Source: an uncultured Peptococcaceae bacterium (lineage in GTDB: Bacteria; Bacillota; Peptococcia; Peptococcales; Peptococcaceae). From it: a stretch of 30,045 nucleotides of DNA. The stretch's first letter is position 1; each line of letters opens with the position of its first letter. Below the pieces are notes generated by a model. It was not told where the DNA came from, did no database searches, and was given only the letters and a program-made list of their open reading frames with translations. The stretch spans positions 1-30,045 of the forward strand of contig CABUKW010000017.1 in the NCBI GenBank assembly GCA_902492275.1. The letters run 5' to 3'. Positions 1-6,643 of the stretch are shown here, one piece after another. The position numbers and the translations under genes are program-made.

Positions 1-38
1 TAAAAATTTAAACAAGCGCTAAGGCTTTCCAGAATCAT
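1..38 (-). CDS. Possible start of a downstream partner gene of the LytTR regulator (partial, runs off the window)
   Basis: An ATG at 38 opens a frame read leftwards to the window edge, giving only twelve codons (MILESLSACLNF). It overlaps the stop of the small frame before it in an ATGA arrangement. The residues are hydrophobic, as at the start of a membrane sensor kinase, and LytTR regulators are often followed by GHKL kinases. That identity is inferred from context alone. Confidence 0.25.
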   Translation of the reverse strand, partial: MILESLSACLNF

Positions 39-133
39 TGATTCAATACCTGCCAATCATTCTGTGTAGTCTCCTGCATAGCGTCCAAATCCATTCGCAA
101 GCTGAGTTTTGATAAACTTCCCAGCCAAATCAA
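35..133 (-). CDS. Possible small ORF coupled to the LytTR gene, about 32 residues
   Basis: A frame beginning at a TTG that overlaps the end of the LytTR gene runs to a TGA at 35-37, whose bases overlap the next ATG. An internal ATG at 89 would give a shorter product starting MDLDAMQETT. There is no convincing ribosome binding site for either start. It could be a coupled small protein or plain intergenic sequence. I do not recognise the product. Confidence 0.15.
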   Translation of the reverse strand: MIWLGSLSKLSLRMDLDAMQETTQNDWQVLNQ

Positions 134-837
134 ATCTTCTGCACAGTCTCTTTCAGCATATCCCGTTTGCGGCGAGATACTGGCAGCGGCACCACAGGAC
201 AGCCTGCAGAAGGCACCAACCCAATCTTATCTACACCAATATAGCAGATATAACGTAAATTGACCAGATAGCTTTTATGAACGCGAAAAAAACTGCTTGT
301 CCGTAAAATCTGTTCCAGCGCAGAAATACGCCCATAGCACGCATATTGTTGCCGGTCTATGGTATGAATATAAACCTTGCGCGAACGACTTTCCATATAG
401 AGTATCTCACGAGTAGTAAAGATTTTTTCTTCCTTTTGTCCATCGGTATTATATACGAGCAAGCGAAACTCTTGATTTCGCTGCAAAAATACTTTTCGGC
501 AACGGCTGTATACATCCGCTACCGCATCTTCCTTTAACGGACGCTGCAGACAGGTCAACACGCCCATCTCAAAGGCTGGCAGTAAGTCCTGCTGGGCATC
601 GGCCAACAAAACCAACAGCGCATCGCGATCCTGCTGCCGCAGCTGCCGTATCAGCTCCAGTTTTTCCGGCCAAGCTAAAAAAATCACATCATAATAAGCC
701 TGCTGCTGATAGGCAGCCAACAACTGTCCCATTCGTTGAAAGACAGTAATTGCTACATGTTCTGTTTCTGCATAGATACGCAGCCATTGTTTGATTGTGC
801 GGCACTCATCCTTGTTGCTGCAAATTGCGATTTTCAT
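130..837 (-). CDS. LytTR-family DNA-binding regulator with a degenerate receiver domain
   Basis: The product has about 235 residues. The C-terminal half (about residues 130-230) is a LytTR DNA-binding domain, shown by the RVHKSYLVNL motif and the preceding basic strand RSRKVYIHT. The N-terminal half has receiver length and secondary-structure pattern, but the active site is gone. The acidic pair after the first strand reads SNK, the phosphoacceptor position in VIFLAW is alanine, and the usual Lys-Pro reads Arg-Pro. It therefore probably responds to something other than phosphorylation. The ATG at 837 is preferred over the one 15 bases upstream because an AGGTG ribosome binding site lies just before it, inside the longer reading. 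It is divergent from the XRE gene, with an AT-rich region of about 160 bases between them. Confidence 0.88.
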   Translation of the reverse strand: MKIAICSNKDECRTIKQWLRIYAETEHVAITVFQRMGQLLAAYQQQAYYDVIFLAWPEKLELIRQLRQQDRDALLVLLADAQQDLLPAFEMGVLTCLQRPLKEDAVADVYSRCRKVFLQRNQEFRLLVYNTDGQKEEKIFTTREILYMESRSRKVYIHTIDRQQYACYGRISALEQILRTSSFFRVHKSYLVNLRYICYIGVDKIGLVPSAGCPVVPLPVSRRKRDMLKETVQKI

Positions 838-995
838 GGTTTCACCTGTCAATTTCTATAATTTATGCCAATCCATTCTCTTCTACATAATACAATTTTA
901 ACACATATTAATTACTATAATAACCAATAATAATTATAGCATGAAACACTAAAAAATACAATTATAACCTGTATGATGTCATAGAGGTGATGAAT

Positions 996-1346
996 TTGGC
1001 AAATCGCATCCGAGAGTTGAGAGAAGAAGTTCACATGACGCAAATTCGGCTCAGTACGGAGCTGGAGGTTTCGCAGGAAACGGTCAGCGCCTATGAGAAT
1101 GGCCGCCATTATCCCAGTTTTGCGGCATTAGTTCGTATGTCTCATATTTTTCACGCCAGCATCGATTATATTATGGGCCTTTCCGATCTGCGCAAACCGT
1201 TTGCAGCGCAGCAGTTAACCAACCACCAACAAACACTGCTGGAGCTATTCGACAGCCTGGACAACCTGAATCAGGCGCGCGCCCTGGCTTATCTACAGGG
1301 GCTATATGATTGCTCCAGACAAACAAAAAAGCCATCTCCAAAATAA
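996..1346 (+). CDS. Small XRE-family (Cro/C1 helix-turn-helix) transcriptional regulator
   Basis: The product has 116 residues. Residues about 2-60 form a Cro/C1 helix-turn-helix, with the typical run MANRIRELRE, then MTQIRLS, the recognition-helix region VSQETVSAYE and NGRHYPS, and the post-helix FHASIDYIMGLSD. The remaining about 50 residues form a helical tail, probably for dimerisation. A TTG start at 996 is chosen because the AGAGGTG ribosome binding site at 983-989 is correctly spaced for it and too close to the GTG at 987 or the ATG at 990. Its target is unknown. Autoregulation, or control of the divergent LytTR gene, is a guess from position. The last codons overlap a bidirectional terminator. 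Confidence 0.85.
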   Translation: MANRIRELREEVHMTQIRLSTELEVSQETVSAYENGRHYPSFAALVRMSHIFHASIDYIMGLSDLRKPFAAQQLTNHQQTLLELFDSLDNLNQARALAYLQGLYDCSRQTKKPSPK

Positions 1347-1367
1347 CTTTGCCTGGAAATGGCTTTT
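1321..1367 (-). terminator. Intrinsic terminator of the YitT-family gene, overlapping the end of the XRE gene
   Basis: Arms at 1327-1339 and 1355-1367 pair over 13 positions with one mismatch (AAAAGCCAT against ATGGCTTTT). Read on the minus strand the hairpin is followed by TTTTTTGTTT. On the plus strand the tail is only four T residues, so it can serve both convergent genes but is better for the minus one. Confidence 0.75.
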
Positions 1368-1439
1368 GGTTCCCTTATCTTCACGGAATTTGATGGAGTT
1401 TTCCATGGAAATAAAAGGCTATCATCAACATTTTTCCAA

Positions 1440-2327
1440 TTACAGCTTCTTAAAAAAGTTACCGTCTACATCAATATGCTCTTTGATTACCACAAAGGCA
1501 CTCTCATCAATGCCGCGAATATGGCGCAAAAGCTGTGTTACCTCATATTTGGAAATGATGGTACAAATCACAGAAGTATCCGAATCGGTAAAGCCGCCCT
1601 TGGCTTCCCAATAGGTGCTGCCCCGACCCATCTGCTCTAAAATAAACTGCCGGATTTCCACGGATTTGGTTTTGGTATAGATATTCACTTCGGTTAAAAT
1701 ATTTTGCGAATGGGTTTTATCCAGCACAATGGATAAAATGGCGGTGTAAATCACCGAATAAATAACGATGGATAAATCAAAAAGCAGTGCACAAACCGCA
1801 TACACCATAAAGTTGATAATCAAGCTCATTTTGCCGACGCTAAAATTTTTCATTTTTTTAGTGAAATATACACCCAAAATATCCTGTCCGCCGCCGGAAG
1901 CGCCATTTTTCAGTGTAATCCCTACGCCCCAGCCGGCAATGATACCGCCGATAAAGCAAGCTGTCAGTGGTTCTTCGATGATGGGAACCGTTGGACTTTT
2001 GATGACTGTCAGGAAAATGGTCTGGGCAACAACACAAACTACCGTCTTGATGAAAAATCCCCGGCCTAAGGAATGAAAAGCCAGAATAAATAACGGCACG
2101 TTACAAATAAAATAAATCAACCCGGCAATATCTACCGAGCCAAAATCCATATGGGCATATTCCACCAAAACAGTACGCACCACCTGCCCAATACCTACAA
2201 ATCCACCGTTATACAAACCAATGGGAACAATAAAACAATTGACTCCAACCGAAAATACCAATGTACCAAATACGGCCCATAAGATTTTTTGTAGCTCCAC
2301 CAATTTTTGCTTCCGTGTCAATTCCAT
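1440..2327 (-). CDS. YitT family membrane protein (DUF161 plus C-terminal DUF2179 domain)
   Basis: The product has 295 residues. The N-terminal about 210 residues hold five or six hydrophobic segments with the family's glycine-rich runs (VPIGLYNGGFVGIGQ and NGASGGGQDILG). The C-terminal about 80 residues are a soluble DUF2179-type domain (RGSTYWEAKGGFT, then IISKYEVTQLL). Family size is about 280-300 residues, so the gene is full length. The molecular role of YitT proteins is not established; transport or osmotic functions have been suggested. The start at 2327 is chosen because a GAGGGG ribosome binding site sits nine bases upstream, whereas the ATG at 2348 has none. It is a single-gene unit ending at the hairpin at 1327-1367. 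Confidence 0.88.
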   Translation of the reverse strand: MELTRKQKLVELQKILWAVFGTLVFSVGVNCFIVPIGLYNGGFVGIGQVVRTVLVEYAHMDFGSVDIAGLIYFICNVPLFILAFHSLGRGFFIKTVVCVVAQTIFLTVIKSPTVPIIEEPLTACFIGGIIAGWGVGITLKNGASGGGQDILGVYFTKKMKNFSVGKMSLIINFMVYAVCALLFDLSIVIYSVIYTAILSIVLDKTHSQNILTEVNIYTKTKSVEIRQFILEQMGRGSTYWEAKGGFTDSDTSVICTIISKYEVTQLLRHIRGIDESAFVVIKEHIDVDGNFFKKL

Positions 2328-2389
2328 CCAAACTTTACCCCTCTCCATATTACCGTTTCTATTTTGCCCGTGCTATTTATATTGTTTTC

Positions 2390-2395
2390 ATTATA
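2390..2395 (-). promoter_or_regulatory. Possible -10 box of the YitT-family gene
   Basis: A perfect TATAAT lies on the minus strand about 65 bases upstream of the start at 2327. No good -35 hexamer is found at 16-18 bases, so the promoter call is tentative. Confidence 0.35.
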
Positions 2396-2460
2396 CTACA
2401 ATAGTGCCAAAATTAATCTATGGATTTGGAAATTTTTCTTTTTATTTGTATATGTTAAAA

Positions 2461-3560
2461 TGATATGAACCAAAAAAGAAGAGAAGTTGACACCAATGTG
2501 GTAATATAAGTTCACCACAAACGATAAAACCCAAAGGAATGACTTCTCATGAACAAGATAACACAAGAAGCAAGAAAACGTCAAACGGTAGTGAATTGGC
2601 AGAACGAAAAGGGAAAAGTTATGCCAGTAGGAAATACGGTGTAAGTTTAAGCAACGTGAAACGGTGGTGCAAACGATACGATGGAACATGGCAGTCCCTA
2701 AAGGAGAGGTCGCATCGGCCTCATAGCCACCCGAAGCAGCACACAGCAGAAGAAGAGGTACTGATCCATACAAACCTGTCTAAGTCGTTCTTCCGGTATG
2801 GCTGGAAAGGGGCGATATAACAGCCCGGGAGGCCGGATACAGCAGAAGCTATAGTGGTTTCATCTATGCCACTAAAAGGATGGAATTATGTGGTGGAAAG
2901 CAGAAATAGAAGCAGCCGCGAAAATGGGGGCGGCGGTATCCAGAGCTGATGGTACCTGGGGAAAAAGTCCAGATCGATGTGAAAGAGGCGCCGTATTGTT
3001 GTCTGAGAGGTGCGGCAAAACGAAACGGGAAGCATTTATATCAGTGGACTACGATAGATGAATGTACCAGAATTCGGTTCGTATATGGTTTTGAGGAACA
3101 CACGCCGGAAAACTCGGTAAAATTTTTGAAGGTGGTTCAGGAAGCATTTCCGTTTCAAATTCAGACCATACAGACAGATAATGGTACAGCGTTCACGTAT
3201 AAGTTATCAGTGAAAGTGAAGATTGTCCTTTCGATACAGCACTTAAAACGGCAGGAATCGAACACAAGCTGATCCCGCCCAAAACTCCATGGCATAACGG
3301 AAAGGTAGAGAGGAGCCATCGAAATGACCAATGTTACTTTTATAACTGGGGGAAATTTTCCGATGTGGAAGAATTGAACGAAAAACTGGCAGTGCATTTG
3401 GAGTGGAGCAATTGCAAACCGATGCGGACTCTGGGTAACAAATCGCCTATTCAACTGCTCCAAGAAAAGCTGAACATGGTCTGATGACCATGTCAGAGAT
3501 CCTATTTTAGCAACAGCTAACGGTTACCAAAATAGAACCTGTTGATTCTACATTCGGAAT
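2461..3560 (+). mobile_element. Remnant insertion sequence (approximate limits)
   Basis: The transposase remnant and its immediate flanks form an inactive insertion sequence between the YitT-family gene and the LysR region. The limits are estimates: no convincing inverted repeats were found when I compared 2461-2548 with 3485-3560. It marks the left edge of the accessory reductase cassette, so it may relate to acquisition of that block. Confidence 0.55.
2549..3484 (+). pseudogene. Decayed insertion-sequence transposase (DDE integrase type, IS481/IS3-like)
   Basis: The original gene starts at ATG 2549 (MNKITQEAR, with AAGGA upstream) and ends at the TGA at 3482. It now lies in several frames. 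The N-terminal helix-turn-helix part (YGVSLSNVKRWC) is in one frame to about 2818, the middle with the first two catalytic aspartates (VQIDVKE, TDNGT) is in another to about 3200, and the end with the catalytic glutamate (NGKVERSH) is in a third. I see frameshifts near 2600, 2820 and 3205, plus an in-frame TAG at 2907. All three DDE residues survive but cannot be made as one protein, so the element is dead unless complemented in trans. The exact family is uncertain, and I could not define terminal inverted repeats or a target duplication. Confidence 0.85.
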
Positions 3561-4044
3561 GGCTTTCTTTTTCTTGAAATGGGTTATATTTATTTACATC
3601 ATAGAAATTTTTAAAATTTAGAATTATTTATTGGGCAGAAAAAACAGCTATCCATAAAAAACAAGATAGCTGTCCAAATCGCTTTTTCGTTGTTCAATAT
3701 CGCAAGGCTAACCGATTCCGACTCTGCTGAAACTGTTGCTTCCGCTACTCCAAATGGTCATGCTTGGCCATGGTCACCAGCAATCCCGCACAGCACCGAC
3801 AGTCTACCGCAAACAGCATCATTTTCCAGATACGAATGTTGTATATGTTGTATATGTTGCATTTTTACATTCTTTCTTTTACTAAATTATTTTTTACCTC
3901 GAATAGTTTTCCACAAAAATATAGCATATATAGCACAACCCTATTGGTTGAGAAAAAATGCAGCACAAATACAACATTTACAGCACTGATTTTGAGCAAA
4001 TATCACTAAGAGACAGGTTTTTACATTTCACAAGAATTTTTATT
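3485..4044. other. AT-rich gene-free stretch with short repeats and a minus-strand terminator
   Basis: No convincing gene is visible. The left part (about 3690-3830) is more GC-rich. On the minus strand it holds a 25-codon frame (MMLFAVDCRCCAGLL...) without a good ribosome binding site, followed by a strong terminator, which suggests a short transcript. The right part (3837-3990) holds near-repeats of TGTTGTATATG on the plus strand and of TGTTGTATTTG and TGCTGTAAATG on the minus strand, plus a TATAGCA doublet near 3922. These resemble operator arrays or the ends of a small element. Confidence 0.5.
3638..3673 (-). terminator. Intrinsic terminator, minus strand, without an assigned gene
   Basis: ACAGCTATC (3644-3652) pairs perfectly with GATAGCTGT (3665-3673). 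On the minus strand it is followed by TTTTTTCTG. The nearest annotated minus-strand gene, LysR, ends about 370 bases upstream, so this either ends its long 3' untranslated region or a separate short transcript. Confidence 0.7.
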
Positions 4045-4956
4045 TCATCCCTTCAACCGTTCCTGCAAACGTTTCAATACCAAACTCTCCAATGGACTCC
4101 ATTGCCGCGTACGATATACCACACCCACTTGGCAATGCCACTCTAAATCACATACTGGCAGCAATTTTAAAACCCGTTGACATTCTGCCGACTCCTGGTA
4201 GACCCGCTCTGGCATAGAGGTAAAAGCCAGATTGTCACTTAAATAGCGCAATAATAACCTCTGATTACTAATCATTTCAATGTCTTTCTGATAACCATAC
4301 TGCTGTAGTAGCTGCTTGCTGTAATCGGCAATGGCAGCATTGCCGCCTGTTATATAGGAATACGATACAACCTCCTTCATATATATTTCTGTTTTTTGCG
4401 ACAACGGATGTTTATGATTGGCATATAACCGCACTTCATCAGAAAATAATGTTTGATATTCTAAACCACTCTGAACAACCCTTTGCATCGTTGCTGTTTC
4501 ATCAGTACTGTAAACCATGATAATGCCAAAATCAAGACGGTTACTTTCCACATCATTGATGATATCACTACTGTAGCCTTCGTGAAACTGGATGGCCACA
4601 TTGGGATACTGTTCCTTAAAACCTAGAATCACACGAGAAAAAATATCGCTGCTCCAAAATCTCGTTACGCCGAACGAAAGCGTACCGGACAGCGTTTCAT
4701 CCCGCACAAATTGCAACTGCTTAATCTTGTCTATTCGTTCCAAGATTTCTTTGGCATATTGCAAAACCTGCCTTCCCTGTTCTGTAAACTCCACACCCGT
4801 TTTTGTGCGTTTTAAAATTGTGCAGCCAATTTCTTCTTCCAATTCACGAATTGCTTTACTGATGGAAGGCTGCGAAATATATAATTTTTCCGAAGCTTCT
4901 GATAAACTATCACACGCTTCTAGTGCTGCAATCATTTCAAATTGATTTAACCGCAT
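4045..4956 (-). CDS. LysR-family transcriptional regulator
   Basis: The product has 303 residues, the standard LysR length. Residues about 1-60 are the winged helix-turn-helix (MRLNQFEMIAAL, then LSEASEKLYISQPSISKAI). From about residue 90 a periplasmic-binding-type sensor domain follows (GTLSFGVTRFWSS and LDFGIIMV). The start at 4956 has an AGGAG ribosome binding site six bases upstream; the longer frame has none. The gene follows the ferredoxin-flavoprotein-transporter operon on the same strand but has its own promoter at 5008-5036, and a hairpin separates the two. It most likely senses the substrate of that cassette or a product and controls its promoter at 8650-8678. This is inferred from neighbourhood. 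Confidence 0.92.
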   Translation of the reverse strand: MRLNQFEMIAALEACDSLSEASEKLYISQPSISKAIRELEEEIGCTILKRTKTGVEFTEQGRQVLQYAKEILERIDKIKQLQFVRDETLSGTLSFGVTRFWSSDIFSRVILGFKEQYPNVAIQFHEGYSSDIINDVESNRLDFGIIMVYSTDETATMQRVVQSGLEYQTLFSDEVRLYANHKHPLSQKTEIYMKEVVSYSYITGGNAAIADYSKQLLQQYGYQKDIEMISNQRLLLRYLSDNLAFTSMPERVYQESAECQRVLKLLPVCDLEWHCQVGVVYRTRQWSPLESLVLKRLQERLKG

Positions 4957-5007
4957 AGCCAACTCCTTTGCAAAACAAAGCCATCTACACCTCTCCACTA
5001 CTATTTC

Positions 5008-5036
5008 AGTATATAAGATTTTGTTGCAAATAGCAA
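5008..5036 (-). promoter_or_regulatory. Promoter of the LysR-family gene
   Basis: On the minus strand, TTGCTA (5031-5036) and TATACT (5008-5013) are separated by 17 bases, giving a good sigma-70-type promoter about 50 bases upstream of the start at 4956. Confidence 0.65.
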
Positions 5037-5051
5037 TGCAGGAGGACAATA

Positions 5052-5089
5052 GAAAGACAGGACTTTCCCAAAAGAAACTCCTGTCTTTC
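5052..5089 (-). terminator. Hairpin after the transporter gene, likely terminator of the reductase operon
   Basis: GAAAGACAGGA (5052-5062) pairs perfectly with TCCTGTCTTTC (5079-5089), an 11-bp stem 20 bases past the transporter stop. The minus-strand tail is TATTGTCC, a poor U-tract, while the plus side is followed by an A/T-rich run. Termination may be leaky and let some reads enter the LysR gene. Confidence 0.5.
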
Positions 5090-5108
5090 CGCTATTATTT
5101 TTTGTCAA

Positions 5109-6557
5109 TCAGAATAACAATAATGCATACGGAATACCCACTATACACGATACTAGAAACGATGCCAACACAATGAGAACGCCATACTTATAAATATCGC
5201 CAGTTCGACACCAACTGGTATTGCCGTGTAATAAAGCTGCCATTGGAGAAGCGGCTGGTGTCAGCAAGGCAAAATGACAAGTAAATACCAATAACGATGT
5301 CAATGCCAATGGTGAAATGTCCAATGCCAAGGCAAAGGGATAGAAAACTGGAAGCAAAATAGCACCTACTACATTATTGACTGCAAAATTGGTAATGATA
5401 ACTGCCGAGGCAACGGCAATCATCAGAAACGCTAAGGTACTCTTTCCTTCAAAGAAGGGGCTCAAAACTTTCAGCAAGAAAGCCGTAACGCCAGCTTCTT
5501 CTGCTGTTAACACGCTGGAAATCGGCATAACCACTGAAGTCAAGAAAATAACATCCCACTGCATACCCTTACTGCATACCTGCTTAAAATTCATGATTGG
5601 TTCGCCGTCCACTTTTAAACAACACATGATTGCCACTAAAATCATAGCTGTCCCTACCGCTTGGATATTATTCAACAACGCTGCCAAGAAGAAAGTTTTC
5701 GGCAATATGCTAGGAATTAATAATAGCACAATTAATGTTACTACAAAAATCAATACCGCTTTTTGCTTTTTGTTCAATGTCAAATCGACATCTGCAAAGG
5801 ATTCTTCTGTCAACTGCCGCAATAAGGACACATCAATCCGAAATACCAGTTTTCCTAAAGCGCAAAATACTAAAATACATAATAAGCTCAAAGGAATGGT
5901 GAAGCAAGTATAGGTCAAATAATTCACTGAAAGTCCGGCTAAATCTTCCAATATACCAAACACCAGAATACCCACTGGTCTAAATGGAAATACCGATAAA
6001 CCAAAGGTAGCAGCCATTACTACACCCACCACCATAAAAGATGGAAATGGCTCATAGGGTTTGTAACCGACCTGGTTGCAAATACTGTACCAAATGGACC
6101 AACAAATAATGATTGTTGGAATGGTGCTAGTTACAGCCGCCAACAAAAACACCGTCATTAAGAATACAAAAGTAAACAGCCATGGTTTGCCTAACACCCA
6201 TTTACGTGTGATGAAATACATGGCAATAAAATGACTAACGCCAGATTGCTCCACAATCCCTGCAACCATCACCATAAAAAATATTAACAACAAGGTTGTG
6301 CTGCCCCAACCAGCCGACAATACAGCGCCGACCTTCATCCCTCCAACTAAAACCAGCGCCATACAGCCCATAATGCTTGGCCAAATTAAACCGATGGTCA
6401 TCCAGCCAAATAGCAAGCCAAAAAAGATTCCTACAATATGCATACCCAATGGCGTAATAGGTTCAATGGGCGGCAAATACCCAAAACCAAACATAATCAA
6501 CATACAAATAATTGCTTTTCCATAATAAATACTATCTTGCCGCATACGTGTTGTCAT
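5109..6557 (-). CDS. SLC13/DASS-like anion permease (probable dicarboxylate or related organic anion transporter)
   Basis: The product has 482 residues with about eleven to twelve hydrophobic segments spread over its length. Features typical of the ion-transporter superfamily are the two re-entrant-type regions: TSTIPTIIICW in the first half, and ITNFAVNNVVGAILLP with LLTPAASPMAALLHGN in the second. The family usually moves di- or tricarboxylates or sulfate with sodium across the inner membrane. The substrate cannot be read from sequence. The start at 6557 is preceded by AGGAGG at six bases, so the ATG at 6593 is rejected. It is the last gene of the operon with the flavoprotein and ferredoxin, and probably imports the flavoprotein's substrate or exchanges it for product. 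Confidence 0.87.
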   Translation of the reverse strand: MTTRMRQDSIYYGKAIICMLIMFGFGYLPPIEPITPLGMHIVGIFFGLLFGWMTIGLIWPSIMGCMALVLVGGMKVGAVLSAGWGSTTLLLIFFMVMVAGIVEQSGVSHFIAMYFITRKWVLGKPWLFTFVFLMTVFLLAAVTSTIPTIIICWSIWYSICNQVGYKPYEPFPSFMVVGVVMAATFGLSVFPFRPVGILVFGILEDLAGLSVNYLTYTCFTIPLSLLCILVFCALGKLVFRIDVSLLRQLTEESFADVDLTLNKKQKAVLIFVVTLIVLLLIPSILPKTFFLAALLNNIQAVGTAMILVAIMCCLKVDGEPIMNFKQVCSKGMQWDVIFLTSVVMPISSVLTAEEAGVTAFLLKVLSPFFEGKSTLAFLMIAVASAVIITNFAVNNVVGAILLPVFYPFALALDISPLALTSLLVFTCHFALLTPAASPMAALLHGNTSWCRTGDIYKYGVLIVLASFLVSCIVGIPYALLLF

Positions 6558-6580
6558 GATGCTCCTCCTCTCTTTCATAC

Positions 6581-6622
6581 ATGAGGCTGCCACTACAAGG
6601 TAGCTGCATGCAGCAGCCTCAT
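6581..6622 (-). promoter_or_regulatory. Intercistronic hairpin between flavoprotein and transporter genes
   Basis: ATGAGGCTGC (6581-6590) pairs perfectly with GCAGCCTCAT (6613-6622), and the loop holds a second short palindrome (GCTGCATGCAGC). There is no U-tract on either strand, so a role in mRNA processing or stability, or partial transcription blocking that sets the transporter-to-enzyme ratio, is likelier than termination. Confidence 0.5.
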
Positions 6623-6643
6623 CTCATTTGTTTACAAGATCTC

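Noticed and set aside
2461..3560. Terminal inverted repeats of the insertion sequence
   Set aside because: Only short, weak similarity (around GGTAA) was seen between the two ends; not enough to define borders or a target duplication.
3690..4009. Plus-strand frames of 80-100 codons in the intergenic stretch
   Set aside because: They run through AT-rich repeats, have cysteine and phenylalanine runs caused by those repeats, and lack a start signal.
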